A stretch of 35,213 nt of DNA from Legionellaceae bacterium (GTDB taxonomy: Bacteria > Pseudomonadota > Gammaproteobacteria > Legionellales > Legionellaceae), in the NCBI GenBank assembly GCA_030696305.1, contig JAUYSP010000017.1, positions 1-35,213 of the forward strand, read 5' to 3'. Of this stretch, positions 9,064-17,378 are shown piece by piece. How positions within the stretch are numbered: position 1 is the stretch's first letter; each line of letters starts with the position of its first letter. Position numbers and translations under genes: made by a program. The notes below the pieces were generated by a model that saw nothing but the letters and a program-made list of their open reading frames with translations, did no database searches and was not told the DNA's origin.

Positions 9064-9671
9064 GACATTTGCCTCTGTTTCAATAAGAGATTGACCTCAT
9101 TCAAAGAGATTTGTTTTGCAACCAATAACACTAAGAGGTGATACAACAAATCCGCTGCTTCATTTAGCGTCTCGCTTTTATCGCCGCAACTTGCCGCGAG
9201 AGCAACCTCAACGCCTTCTTCCCCGACCTTTTGTGCAATTCGCTTCAATCCTTGATCAAATAACTGAGTGGTATAATGTTGACTTGGCCTCTCTTGATAT
9301 CTAGAAAGAATAACCTCCTCAAGATGAAATAAAGCAGAAAATGCTGCAGAATAACTGCCAAAACAACTTGGTTGATTTAAATGACAACATGGGCCTTTAA
9401 TTTCAGCTAGAATAAGTAGTGCATCGTCATCACAATCTGTTAAAATTTGCACAACTCTAAGTATGTGTCCCGATGTCTCACCTTTCATCCATAACCGTTT
9501 TTTTGTTCGACTATAAAATGTCACTTGCCCCGTTTCACAAGTTGCACGAAGTGCCTCTTGATTCATATAACCTAACATTAAAACTTGCCCTGTTTGATTA
9601 TCCTGAATAATGGCAGGTAATAGGCCATTGATTTTTCCCCAATCAATATTGGAAGGATTAAATGTTGTCAT
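9060..9671 (-). CDS. hisI: Bifunctional phosphoribosyl-AMP cyclohydrolase / phosphoribosyl-ATP pyrophosphatase (HisIE)
   Basis: This 203-residue fusion catalyses histidine steps 2 and 3. The HisI half (about 1-115) has the Mg/Zn residues DCDDDALL (79-86) and [12 protein letters not shown] (93-104), with the C/H/C zinc ligands. The HisE half (about 130-203) has the pyrophosphatase helices [12 protein letters not shown] (148-159) and [13 protein letters not shown] (170-182). Length is normal for the enterobacterial-type fusion. It overlaps hisF and purH by 4 nt (ATGA) on either side, which suggests translational coupling. Confidence 0.96.
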   Translation of the reverse strand: MTTFNPSNIDWGKINGLLPAIIQDNQTGQVLMLGYMNQEALRATCETGQVTFYSRTKKRLWMKGETSGHILRVVQILTDCDDDALLILAEIKGPCCHLNQPSCFGSYSAAFSALFHLEEVILSRYQERPSQHYTTQLFDQGLKRIAQKVGEEGVEVALAASCGDKSETLNEAADLLYHLLVLLVAKQISLNEVNLLLKQRQMS

Positions 9672-10435
9672 AATCTCACCACGATTTGTTGTTGCGCTAA
9701 AAACTTCTTTAAATCACTAATGGATAATTGTCTGTCGTGAAATACACTTGCAGCCAATGCACCATCCACCCGTGCTTCCTTAAATACATTCAAAAAATCT
9801 TGTGCTGAGCCTGCACCCCCAGAAGCAATTAAAGGAGTATGGGCTAACTGTCGAACCCTCTTTAATTGAGCAAGGTCGTAGCCATTTTTTACGCCATCTT
9901 GATTCATACAATTCAATACAATTTCGCCTGCACCTAAAGCCTGTATTTCTTGTACCCATTCAGTGGTTTTCCGGCCAGTTTTTTGTGTCTTCACTTCCGA
10001 GCCAGTGTATTGATAGACTTCATAATCATCATTATTTTTAAAGCTATCAATGCCTACAACAATCGACTGGCTGCCAAATTCCTGAGCCAACTCTTGAATT
10101 AATTGCGGCCTTTCTAACGCGGGAGAATTGATGGAAATTTTATCTGCCCCAGCTTTAAATACTGCTCTTGCATCTGAAACTGACCTAATGCCGCCTGCGA
10201 CACAAAATGGGATATCGAGCAATTGAGAAACCTGTGTTACCCAATTTTTATCAACCATTCTGTTTTCGCTACTGGCCGTAATATCATAAAAAACCAATTC
10301 ATCTGCACCTTGGTCTCTATAAAAAACAGCATGTTCCTCTATGCTTCCAAGATCACGATGATTACGAAATTGAATGCCCTTTACGACACGTCCATCTTTG
10401 ACATCTAAACAAGGAATGATTCGCACGCTTAACAT
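9668..10435 (-). CDS. hisF: Imidazole glycerol phosphate synthase cyclase subunit HisF
   Basis: A 255-residue (beta/alpha)8 barrel. The N-terminal [15 protein letters not shown] carries the catalytic Asp11, and VVGID supplies Asp130. Phosphate-binding loops CVAGGIRS and IASGGAGS are present. With HisH it uses ammonia from glutamine to turn PRFAR into imidazole glycerol phosphate and AICAR. The ATG lies inside the last codons of hisA (7-nt overlap), so translation is probably coupled. Length and motifs are ordinary. Confidence 0.97.
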   Translation of the reverse strand: MLSVRIIPCLDVKDGRVVKGIQFRNHRDLGSIEEHAVFYRDQGADELVFYDITASSENRMVDKNWVTQVSQLLDIPFCVAGGIRSVSDARAVFKAGADKISINSPALERPQLIQELAQEFGSQSIVVGIDSFKNNDDYEVYQYTGSEVKTQKTGRKTTEWVQEIQALGAGEIVLNCMNQDGVKNGYDLAQLKRVRQLAHTPLIASGGAGSAQDFLNVFKEARVDGALAASVFHDRQLSISDLKKFLAQQQIVVRL

Positions 10436-11154
10436 GATAAAGCCTCTGATAAATCAAATTTTTTCTCATACAGTGCCCGCCCCATAATGGCGCCCGATAC
10501 ATTGAGATTTTTAAGGACACGGACATCATCAAGTTCGCCGATACCACCTGAGGCTTGTATACTAAGTTCTGGAAATCGCGCTAACATCTGCTGATATAAA
10601 TTAATATTTGGTCCATTTAGGGCGCCATCGCGGCAAATATCTGTACAAAGAATATGTTTGGTGCCGATGTCTGCAAAACGTCTCACTACGTCAAACAAAG
10701 CAATATCAGTCAACTTTTGCCAAGCTTGCGTCATCACAATCGGTGTGACCCCATCAAAATTAACATCAAACGCTAAGACAATTCGTTCAGCTCCATATTG
10801 TTTTAGCCAAGTTTCAACCAGTTGCGGTGACTCTATAGCCAAACTACCAATGACAACACGACGAGCACCCGCTTCAAAATAGGCATCAATTTGAGATTCC
10901 GTCCGAATGCCACCACCTACTTGAATATTGATAGGAATAAGTCTTAACAATTCTTTAATAAGGGATGCTTGATTTGCACTAGGATTTTTAGCACCCTCCA
11001 AATCAACTAGATGCAACCAGGTAGCCCCTTTATCTAAAAATTGTTTTGCTGCATCGATCGGCGTATCACTGTAAACCGTCTCTTTAGAATAATTTCCTTG
11101 GTATAAGCGCACACACTTGCCAGCACGAATATCAATAGCAGGATAAATAATCAT
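10429..11154 (-). CDS. hisA: Phosphoribosylformimino-AICAR ribotide isomerase HisA
   Basis: A 241-residue barrel paralogous to His[15 protein letters not shown] gives the catalytic Asp8, and VLAFD gives the second acid, Asp130. Phosphate-binding loops are QVGGGIRT and QASGGIGE. It opens the ribose of ProFAR by an Amadori rearrangement to give PRFAR for HisHF. GGAG lies 8 nt before the ATG inside the end of hisH, and the start overlaps the hisH stop by 4 nt. Confidence 0.97.
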   Translation of the reverse strand: MIIYPAIDIRAGKCVRLYQGNYSKETVYSDTPIDAAKQFLDKGATWLHLVDLEGAKNPSANQASLIKELLRLIPINIQVGGGIRTESQIDAYFEAGARRVVIGSLAIESPQLVETWLKQYGAERIVLAFDVNFDGVTPIVMTQAWQKLTDIALFDVVRRFADIGTKHILCTDICRDGALNGPNINLYQQMLARFPELSIQASGGIGELDDVRVLKNLNVSGAIMGRALYEKKFDLSEALSC

Positions 11155-11744
11155 AAAGTTTGCTCCAAAAAATTTTTTAATATTTGACTACCTGTAGCCC
11201 CTGATCGCTCTGGATGAAACTGTACCCCCATAAAGTTGCGGTGTTGAACGGCCGCAGAAAAAGAAGAGCCATAGTCTGTTTTTGCAATGGTATTGTGAGA
11301 TACGGGTACAGCAAAATTATGGACATAATAAACATAGGCATCTTGTGAGATACCTTGCATCAAGATCGAAGAAGCAGCAATGTTAATCGTATTCCAACCC
11401 ATGTGAGGCAAACAAAGATTAGCGACGAGTGGTAGCTTTTTAACGGTTCCATTCAAAAGACCTAAGCATGGTGTTGCTCCTTCTTCTGAAAATTCAAATA
11501 AAACTTGCATGCCCACACAAATTCCAAATACTGGTTTGGTAGTTGCCTTCAATACATCCACCAACCCCAAAGCATTTAATCGATTCATGACTGTTTTGGC
11601 TTCCCCAACACCTGGTAAAATGATATGACTGGCTTGTTCCATATCAGCTATGGCACTACTTACAATCACCTGTTTCCCCAAACGCTCTATAGCACTGATG
11701 ATCGAGATCAAATTAGCCCCACCGCTATCAACAATAACAATCAT
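11151..11744 (-). CDS. hisH: Imidazole glycerol phosphate synthase glutaminase subunit HisH
   Basis: A 197-residue class I glutamine amidotransferase. The nucleophile is Cys76 in FGICVGMQ, and the His-Glu pair is His177/Glu179 in GVQFHPERSG. ILPGVGEA is the usual oxyanion-strand region. It supplies ammonia to HisF. AGGGG precedes the ATG by 5 nt, and there are 4-nt overlaps with hisB upstream and hisA downstream. In some bacteria hisH and hisF are separated by hisA, as here. Confidence 0.97.
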   Translation of the reverse strand: MIVIVDSGGANLISIISAIERLGKQVIVSSAIADMEQASHIILPGVGEAKTVMNRLNALGLVDVLKATTKPVFGICVGMQVLFEFSEEGATPCLGLLNGTVKKLPLVANLCLPHMGWNTINIAASSILMQGISQDAYVYYVHNFAVPVSHNTIAKTDYGSSFSAAVQHRNFMGVQFHPERSGATGSQILKNFLEQTL

Positions 11745-12808
11745 AAAATCCCCTTAGTACTCGGAATACCAACCCCACCGTATTGTTTTGCATCACGAAA
11801 TGCTCGGCCAAATCCTTTAAATAAACTCTCAACCTGATGATGCGCATTACTTCCTCGCATTCTTAAGTGCAGTGTTGCCCTTAATGCATGTGAAAGTGAT
11901 TGAAAAAAGTGAGATACCATTTCTGTTGGTAAATCACCCACTCGCTCTCTAGAAAATGTGCCATCAAAAATAAAATAAGGACGCCCGCTTAAATCAAGTG
12001 CCACTTCAACAATAGCTTCATCCATCGGTAATAAAAATCCATAACGATTCGTACCACACTTATCACCTAAAGCTTGACGTAACACTTCACCTAAAACTAT
12101 GGCTGTATCTTCTATTAAATGATGCTCATCGACCTCTAAATCACCGACTGCCTTCATCTCAAGACTGATGCCAGCATGGCGCGCGATTTGCTCAAGCATG
12201 TGGTCAAAAAAACTAAGGCCTGTATCTATATTAAGAAACCGTTCTTTATCCAAATCCACCGAAGCCTGTATCATCGTTTCAGAGGTTTTTCGTTGAAAGC
12301 TCGCCACACGATTTTTATCCTCGATTTGCGCGACAATAGCTGACCAACCACTCCGTTCTTTATGATACAAAAAACCCTTAAGCCTCATTTTTTCTGCCAG
12401 CAAGGAGTCTGTTTCTCTATCGCCAATGACATACGAACGTTGACGATCAAGATCTGGCATTGCTAGATAATCGAGCACCAAACCTAAGTTAGGTTTTCTG
12501 CATTCACAGCCGTCAGATTCCCAATGTGGACAAATGTGAATAGCATCAAAAGTAATCCCTTGCGAACTCAAAATGCTAATCAATTTTTCCTGAACAGAAT
12601 CAAATTGAGCTTGTGGATACTGACTGCTCCCTAAGCCATCTTGATTACTGAGCATCACAAAACGATACCCCAGTGATTTGAGTCGCAATAAAGCAGGAAT
12701 TACTCCTGGCTCTAACTCTAATTTTTCTAATGAATCAATTTGTTTATCTGCAGGTTCATCAATAAGAGTGCCATCTCTATCAATAAATAGAATTTTTTGA
12801 TTAGACAT
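11741..12808 (-). CDS. hisB: Bifunctional histidinol-phosphatase / imidazoleglycerol-phosphate dehydratase (HisB)
   Basis: This 355-residue fusion is of the gammaproteobacterial type. The N-terminal HAD phosphatase has the DxDGT motif (Asp10, Asp12) and a zinc-binding stretch, CPHWESDGCECRKPNLG. The C-terminal dehydratase has its metal-binding histidine motifs: DHMLEQIARH, DEHHLIEDT and HHQVESLFKGFGRA. It covers the dehydratase step before HisC and the phosphatase step after it. It overlaps hisC upstream by 8 nt and hisH downstream by 4 nt. Confidence 0.97.
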   Translation of the reverse strand: MSNQKILFIDRDGTLIDEPADKQIDSLEKLELEPGVIPALLRLKSLGYRFVMLSNQDGLGSSQYPQAQFDSVQEKLISILSSQGITFDAIHICPHWESDGCECRKPNLGLVLDYLAMPDLDRQRSYVIGDRETDSLLAEKMRLKGFLYHKERSGWSAIVAQIEDKNRVASFQRKTSETMIQASVDLDKERFLNIDTGLSFFDHMLEQIARHAGISLEMKAVGDLEVDEHHLIEDTAIVLGEVLRQALGDKCGTNRYGFLLPMDEAIVEVALDLSGRPYFIFDGTFSRERVGDLPTEMVSHFFQSLSHALRATLHLRMRGSNAHHQVESLFKGFGRAFRDAKQYGGVGIPSTKGIL

Positions 12809-13853
12809 AAGAAAGTACCTCTTTTAAACGTTTATTTTCTTGCGATGTGCCTATAGTGATACGTACACAATTTTGAAGACCATGAAGATTAACTCGCGAA
12901 CGAATAATGATTTCATGCGCCTTACATGTATCCATCCACGCTGATGCATCGTTTACTTTAACAAGTAAAAAATTAGCTTGTGATGGATACACATACTCCA
13001 CTGAAAAAAGAGTAGTTAGAAAGTCCTGCAATTTATCCCGCTCTCTTCGGATACTTTGAATTTGAGAACATACCACTGCTTGATTTTCTATAGATAACGC
13101 ATTCATTGCTACTCGCTCTACTGGGACTGGAATTGGATAGGGAGCAATCACTTTCAGTAGTAGCTCAATAATATTTGGATCTGCAATGAGCGCACCTAAT
13201 CGAGCTCCAGCCAGACCAAATGCTTTGGAGAGTGTTCGTAAGACCACTAAATTTGGATATTGGGATACAAGGTGGCTAAGGCTACTTGTTGTGGAGAATT
13301 CAATGTAGGCTTCATCAAGCACCACTAAAGCCTGATTTTGAAGTGCTTTACATAGTGTAATCACATCATCGCTATTTAAAATATTTCCAGTAGGGTTATT
13401 AGGTGAGCATAAAAAAATTAATTTAATAGTGGAGTTACGTTGATTTAAAATAGTCTCTTTATTCAAAGCAAAACCAGAATCTTTCTCTAGGGGCACCCTA
13501 ATAATGCGCACCCCCTGAATATTGGCTGCAACTTCGTACATACCATAAGTAGGCGGAGTAATGAGAATTGCATCTTCATTTGCTTCACAAAATACGCGTG
13601 TTAATAAATCGATTCCTTCATCACTTCCTCGAGTCATGAGTAATTGTGAGGATTTGACACCATACATGTCTGCAAGTCGCTGTCTTAATAAAGCAGGTTG
13701 AGGATCGGGATAGCGATTTAATACATCCTCACGCCAGAATGGATTCTCATTTGCATCCAGACGCATCCCTTTGTGCATGCTTTCTGTACGTGCTGAACTA
13801 TATGGAATCAGTCTTTGTATCGATTTTCTTGCGAGTTTAATAGCTAATCCCAT
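12801..13853 (-). CDS. hisC: Histidinol-phosphate aminotransferase HisC
   Basis: A 350-residue fold-type I PLP enzyme. PNNPTGN (151-157), VVLDEAYIEF (177-186) and RTLSKAFGLAGARLG (Schiff-base Lys210) are all present. RLDANENPF near the N-terminus is typical of HisC. It transfers the amino group of glutamate to imidazole acetol phosphate. AGGAGG lies 6 nt before the ATG, the strongest ribosome site in the operon. The start shares one base with the hisD stop (TAATG). Confidence 0.97.
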   Translation of the reverse strand: MGLAIKLARKSIQRLIPYSSARTESMHKGMRLDANENPFWREDVLNRYPDPQPALLRQRLADMYGVKSSQLLMTRGSDEGIDLLTRVFCEANEDAILITPPTYGMYEVAANIQGVRIIRVPLEKDSGFALNKETILNQRNSTIKLIFLCSPNNPTGNILNSDDVITLCKALQNQALVVLDEAYIEFSTTSSLSHLVSQYPNLVVLRTLSKAFGLAGARLGALIADPNIIELLLKVIAPYPIPVPVERVAMNALSIENQAVVCSQIQSIRRERDKLQDFLTTLFSVEYVYPSQANFLLVKVNDASAWMDTCKAHEIIIRSRVNLHGLQNCVRITIGTSQENKRLKEVLSYV

Positions 13854-15163
13854 TATTCGCCTCCTACTGATTGCAATCGAATATCAATCGCTTTTTGATG
13901 TGCATCTAAACCTTCAATATCCGTCAGCACACGTATCGTCTCGGCAAGAGATAAGAGCCCTTCTCTCGTCAATTCCTGGACTGACATCGTTCTCATGAAA
14001 TCTCGGAGGGATAAACCACTACAAGACCTTGAAAATCCCGCAGTAGGCAGAACATGGTTTGTTCCACTCGCATAATCTCCTACTGATTCCGGAGAATAGG
14101 GACCTAAAAATATTGAGCCAGCAGCGTAAATTGCAGACACATATTTTCTCGGATTTGCTAATTGCAAAATTAAATGCTCGGGAGCATAGGCATTGGCAAG
14201 TGCTATTGCATCCACTTCATTTTCTATGACGACACAGAAACTGTGCTTGAGAGATTGCGTGGCGATGCGAGCTCTTGATAAAGCTTGTAGTTGAGTATCA
14301 AGCTGACGATTTACAGCACTCACAAATGTCTCACTCTTACAAATCAGAAAAACCTGTGAGTCTTCTCCGTGCTCACCCTGTGATAGTAAGTCGGATGCAA
14401 CGAAAGCTGGGTTTGCTGTTTCATCAGCAATAACCATCACTTCGGAAGGACCTGCGGGCATATCCAGCTGAGCTCCATTGGGATCGAGTGAAACTAGCAT
14501 TTTTGCCATGGTCACCCAGCGATTTCCTGGTCCAAAAATTTTATCAACTTTAGGAATACTCTCTGTACCATAAGCCATTGCTGCAATGGCATGCGCTCCT
14601 CCAACTTTAAAAACATCCTTGATGCCACAAAGATACGCTGCAACCAATATATAAGGATCAATTGTTCCTGTTCGATTAGGGGGTGCGCATAATACACGTA
14701 AAGGGCACGCGGCCATTAGCGACGGGACACCCAGCATCAATACTGTAGATACCAAAGGAGCGCTGCCTGCTGGCACATATAAACCAACACGTTGTATAGG
14801 AACAACCACACGTTCACATACAATACCTGGTGATGTTTCTACACTATAATTTGAAATCTTTTGTTCTTGATGAAAAGCAGTCAACTGCGCGATCACTCGT
14901 TCGAATGCCTGAATCGCTTGAGGCTGTATTTGATTCATTGCTGCATCAAATTCTTCTTGTGTCACTCGTAAGGTACTCAGCTCTACTTTATCAAATAGTT
15001 GCGTCAGTGAAAAAAGGGCCTCATCTCCTAGCAATTGAACTTTTTTTATCAGGGAACGAACTTCATTTGTGAATTCTTGCGGCAATAATGTATTAGGCCT
15101 TTGTAGCAAAGCTTTTTTCTGATCGTTTGATAATGTATTCCATAATAACGGCTTTAACATCAT
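13853..15163 (-). CDS. hisD: Histidinol dehydrogenase HisD
   Basis: A 436-residue zinc, NAD-dependent enzyme that oxidises histidinol to histidine in two steps. Zinc-binding SQGEHG (Gln262, His265), the catalytic pair Glu329-His330 in YAPEHL, and ESVGDYASGTNHVLPT are present. There are two tandem ATGs. AGGAG overlaps the hisG stop and lies 3 nt before the first (15163) but 6 nt before the second (15160), so the true start may be 15160. It is separated from hisG by 6 nt. Confidence 0.97.
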   Translation of the reverse strand: MMLKPLLWNTLSNDQKKALLQRPNTLLPQEFTNEVRSLIKKVQLLGDEALFSLTQLFDKVELSTLRVTQEEFDAAMNQIQPQAIQAFERVIAQLTAFHQEQKISNYSVETSPGIVCERVVVPIQRVGLYVPAGSAPLVSTVLMLGVPSLMAACPLRVLCAPPNRTGTIDPYILVAAYLCGIKDVFKVGGAHAIAAMAYGTESIPKVDKIFGPGNRWVTMAKMLVSLDPNGAQLDMPAGPSEVMVIADETANPAFVASDLLSQGEHGEDSQVFLICKSETFVSAVNRQLDTQLQALSRARIATQSLKHSFCVVIENEVDAIALANAYAPEHLILQLANPRKYVSAIYAAGSIFLGPYSPESVGDYASGTNHVLPTAGFSRSCSGLSLRDFMRTMSVQELTREGLLSLAETIRVLTDIEGLDAHQKAIDIRLQSVGGE

Positions 15164-15169
15164 ATTCTC

Positions 15170-16051
15170 CTACGCCAGCATTTTTTCAATAGGTAAAACC
15201 AAGATACTCGTCGCGCCTAAATGTTTAATTTGCTCCAAGGTATCCCAAAAAATTTGCTCTCTTGAGACAACATGTACAGCCACTTTATCTTGTGACTCAC
15301 TTAAAGGCAGCACAGTAGGCATTTCCGCCCCGGGCAAACATTCACAAATATTTTTAAGTTCCGAGATTGGGGCATGAAATAGAATGTATTTTCGCGTATC
15401 TGCTTCACGTACAGCACCAATGCGTCGAAGGAGCATTTCTAATAGTTGTTTCTTTTGTGAATCTAATGGCTTCATCGTTTGAATAAACGTTGCCTGACTT
15501 TTGAGCACTGTATCGACTTCTAATAGTTTATTTTCTTCTAAAGTTTGACCTGTTGACACTAAATCACAGATTACATCGGCCATCCCCATGCGAGGTGCCA
15601 TTTCTACAGAACCGGAAAGCACAATACATTCTGCATGCACTGCATGTTCATTAAGATAAGCGCCTAATAGATTAGGATAGCTGGTGGCAATACGTTTTCC
15701 ATTGAGACTTTGTGGACTTTTCCAATCAAATTGCAATGGTACTGCAATGGATAAGCGACAAACACAAGCACTCAGTTGCGTGAGCATTTGATACTGACTG
15801 CTATTGGATTCTACTGCCTTTTCAAAGAGCACATTCTCGCCAACGATTCCGGCATCACATAAACCATCAAATACTAAAGTTGGAATGTCATCATCACGTA
15901 CAAACAGCAAATCAATGGGAAAATTATCAACATGTGCCAGTAACCCATTCTCTTTTAATCGAAACTGTAACCCGCACTGTTTCAACAAAAAAAGCGAATC
16001 TTCTGCAAGTCTACCTTTTTTTTGTAATGCTATTCTCAATCGTGTATTCAT
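15170..16051 (-). CDS. hisG: ATP phosphoribosyltransferase HisG, long form
   Basis: At 293 residues this is the long form, which carries a C-terminal ACT-like regulatory domain and does not need HisZ. The N-terminal LRIALQKKGRLAEDS and the PRPP-binding DLVSTGQTLEEN are recognisable. The C-terminal VHVVSREQIFWDTLEQIKHLGATSILVLPIEKML region fits the histidine-sensing domain in sequence pattern. It commits ATP and PRPP to the pathway and in this family is feedback-inhibited by histidine. GAGGTG lies 7 nt before the ATG. The short leader carries the second arm of the operator described at 16065-16114. I see no histidine-rich leader peptide. Confidence 0.97.
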   Translation of the reverse strand: MNTRLRIALQKKGRLAEDSLFLLKQCGLQFRLKENGLLAHVDNFPIDLLFVRDDDIPTLVFDGLCDAGIVGENVLFEKAVESNSSQYQMLTQLSACVCRLSIAVPLQFDWKSPQSLNGKRIATSYPNLLGAYLNEHAVHAECIVLSGSVEMAPRMGMADVICDLVSTGQTLEENKLLEVDTVLKSQATFIQTMKPLDSQKKQLLEMLLRRIGAVREADTRKYILFHAPISELKNICECLPGAEMPTVLPLSESQDKVAVHVVSREQIFWDTLEQIKHLGATSILVLPIEKMLA

Positions 16052-16064
16052 TTATTACCACCTC

Positions 16065-16114
16065 GTTATTATGCGATAATGTTATAGTACATTAGAACGT
16101 TATCGCATAATAAC
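16065..16114. promoter_or_regulatory. Perfect 15-bp inverted repeat: probable his operator
   Basis: GTTATTATGCGATAA (16065-16079) is mirrored exactly by TTATCGCATAATAAC (16100-16114) over a 20-bp spacer, giving a 35-bp centre-to-centre distance. The arm nearer the repressor gene covers the -10 element; the other lies in the hisG leader, ending 13 bp before the ATG. Each arm has partial internal dyad symmetry (TTAT...ATAA), so each could bind one dimer. The TrpR-family gene next door is the obvious ligand-sensing partner. Confidence 0.75.
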
Positions 16115-16136
16115 ATTTGTGCTGAGAAAATGTCAA
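16107..16136 (-). promoter_or_regulatory. Promoter of the his operon
   Basis: On the minus strand a consensus TTGACA (16136-16131) is followed after 18 nt by TATTAT (16112-16107, 5 of 6). Transcription would begin near 16100, about 50 nt upstream of hisG. The -10 box is inside the 16100-16114 operator arm, which predicts simple occlusion by the bound repressor. Confidence 0.72.
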
Positions 16137-16179
16137 CAATTTAAGCAACTAAGAAAAGTAATTTTAAAGGAAGGAGTTG

Positions 16180-16464
16180 TTACTTATGTCTATCTGCTAT
16201 GAGGGAATAGCCTCCCTCACCGAAGTTAATACAACGTGCAATACGCGTAATCGTTGCAACACTAACACCTGTGCGATCATGTATTGTGCGATACGGAATG
16301 CCCAGACGAACCATGGGCACCACTTGCCAACGATCAGCCATAGCTTCAAGCTCTGCAGGCGTACAAAGATCTGTGAAAAAAAGCGTTGCTTCTTCTTGAT
16401 TCTCTACTAATGAAATAGCATGCATTAATTCAGCTATTTTTGAATTTATTTTTTTTGTCATCAT
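16180..16464 (-). CDS. yerC: TrpR/YerC-family transcriptional repressor, probable HisR
   Basis: The 94-residue protein matches the TrpR/YerC fold. It has a helical dimerisation part (LFFTDLCTPAELEAMADRW) followed by a helix-turn-helix (about 57-79, IPYRTIHDRTGVSVATITRI), and then the family ending CINFGEGGY. In Firmicutes, comparative genomics assigns YerC-like proteins to control of histidine genes (HisR); I extend that by context. It is 128 bp upstream of hisG on the same strand, with an operator-covered promoter between them. Two ATGs are possible (16464 and 16461), and neither has a strong ribosome site. A similar site upstream suggests self-control. Confidence 0.88.
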   Translation of the reverse strand: MMTKKINSKIAELMHAISLVENQEEATLFFTDLCTPAELEAMADRWQVVPMVRLGIPYRTIHDRTGVSVATITRIARCINFGEGGYSLIADRHK

Positions 16465-16483
16465 TTCATGATTTTTAGTAATG

Positions 16484-16498
16484 TATTAGCATAATAGC
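16484..16498. promoter_or_regulatory. Degenerate copy of the his operator upstream of the yerC-like gene
   Basis: TATTAGCATAATAGC matches the arm TTATCGCATAATAAC at 11 of 15 positions, including the run GCATAATA. It lies 20 bp upstream of the repressor start and suggests autoregulation. AT-rich sequence makes chance similarity possible. Confidence 0.45.
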
Positions 16499-16564
16499 AC
16501 AAATTTTAGGATGCTATCAAAGATTCCAATGCTCTAAAAATAAATCTTTAACTTCATTTACATA

Positions 16565-16807
16565 CTACTGGTCTATTTGAATATCACTGGTAAGTAATGT
16601 ATCTAAATCATGGCAGCAGCCTGCTATGGGAATTGTTTTCAAAATATTTTCACTATCCAAAGCTTCTTCGGAACAAAACCGTCTAAACCCTTCAAATAAT
16701 CCCTTAAGTTTTGATATATGTGCTTGTTGTGTTGTATTGAGTATTTTAATGAATTTTCGTGACTGATTTGCAAAATCAATGAAACCCTGCCTCGTATCGC
16801 TTCCACT
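16565..16807 (-). pseudogene. Remnant reading frame without a start (about 80 codons)
   Basis: On the minus strand a frame opens after a TGA at 16810-16808 and reads through phrases such as GFIDFANQSRKFIKIL and LFEGFRRFCSEEALDS to a TAG at 16567-16565. It contains no ATG. Its composition looks protein-like, with mixed charged, aromatic and aliphatic residues, but I do not recognise it. It may be the C-terminal stump of a gene cut by the insertion event marked by the tRNA fragment next door. The rest of the gene-free stretch 16465-17021 is covered by the neighbouring entries. Confidence 0.3.
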
Positions 16808-16826
16808 TCATAAAATTGGTGTTTTA

Positions 16827-16850
16827 TTGATGTGATAATTGATGTGACAA
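16827..16850. repeat. Tandem 12-bp direct repeat next to the tRNA scar
   Basis: TTGATGTGATAA (16827-16838) is followed immediately by TTGATGTGACAA (16839-16850), one mismatch in 12. The pair is about 75 bp from the tRNA fragment, a position where integrases and excisionases often have arm-type or accessory sites. Confidence 0.6.
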
Positions 16851-16851
16851 T

Positions 16852-16870
16852 AGTATAAATGATTTATACT
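16852..16870. promoter_or_regulatory. Palindrome AGTATAAA-TGA-TTTATACT, operator-like
   Basis: Two perfect 8-bp arms around a 3-bp centre sit directly after the tandem 12-mers and just before AAGGAG and a short frame. The palindrome includes a TATAAA that could serve as a -10 box, but I see no good -35 box. It resembles a small-repressor site of a phage or integrative element. Confidence 0.5.
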
Positions 16871-16922
16871 ACAAGGAGTTAATGGATTTTTATGGACGAT
16901 ATCGGATCAATAATTTCCTGCC

Positions 16923-16966
16923 TACTAAGGGGCGGGTCGCAAGTTCCAATCTTGCCTGGGACACCA
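16923..16966 (+). tRNA. 3' fragment of a tRNA, probably tRNA-Arg(CCU); attachment-site scar
   Basis: The T arm is complete: GCAAG (16939-16943), loop TTCCAAT, CTTGC (16951-16955). Then come seven acceptor bases (CTGGGAC), discriminator A and encoded CCA ending at 16966. Upstream, CTAAGGGGC resembles the anticodon loop and 3' stem of tRNA-Arg(CCU), and the ending GGGACACCA matches the Escherichia coli argW gene end as I remember it. No 5' half, D arm or matching GTCCC start is present upstream, so the tRNA is not functional. A 3' half-tRNA is what integrases leave at one end of an inserted element. Confidence 0.7.
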
Positions 16967-17021
16967 GTTCACAAGTGGTTATGAGTTTTAAATTAAAATA
17001 ATTTCTAAGGCCTAATCAAAC

Positions 17022-17378
17022 ATGAATACAGCAAAACTATTTTCTTATGGCACGCTTCAATATGAAGCCGTACAGCTTGCTAATTTTGGCCGTAAATTAG
17101 AAGGCAGGCTAGATGATTTGCCTGGATTTGAATTATCCATGATAGAAATTACCGACCCTAGCGTCATTGCTACCAGCGGCGAAGCTTTCCACCCTATTAT
17201 TACCTATACAGGCAATCCAACAGACCAGGTGAATGGTATGGTATTTGAAATCAGTGCAGAAGAATTAAGCTGTGCCGATTCCTACGAAGTTTCGGATTAT
17301 AAACGCATAGAGGTAAAGCTTAAATCTGGAATATCGGCTTGGGTATATGTTCACACCTCAACTACGGTGAGCGAATGA
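17022..17378 (+). CDS. Gamma-glutamylcyclotransferase-like (GGCT/AIG2 family) protein
   Basis: A 118-residue single-domain protein. The N-terminal LFSYGTLQ is the substrate-binding loop of the GGCT/AIG2 fold. The C-terminal half has VNGMVFEISAEELSCADSYE, where the family's catalytic glutamate normally lies, followed by Y-R-V/I-E-type strands (YKRIEVKLKSG, WVYV). Such small members act on gamma-glutamyl amines or dipeptides, but the substrate here is unknown. It starts about 55 bp after the tRNA fragment, has a weak AAGG ribosome site, and overlaps the next gene by 4 nt. Confidence 0.85.
   Translation: MNTAKLFSYGTLQYEAVQLANFGRKLEGRLDDLPGFELSMIEITDPSVIATSGEAFHPIITYTGNPTDQVNGMVFEISAEELSCADSYEVSDYKRIEVKLKSGISAWVYVHTSTTVSE

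Noticed and set aside
16893-16985. Short frame MDDIGSIISCLLRGG... reading through the tRNA fragment, and a second frame from 16882
   Set aside because: Both are read-through of the tRNA scar. The AAGGAG site is too close to one ATG and too far from the other, and the residues reflect tRNA sequence, not a protein family.
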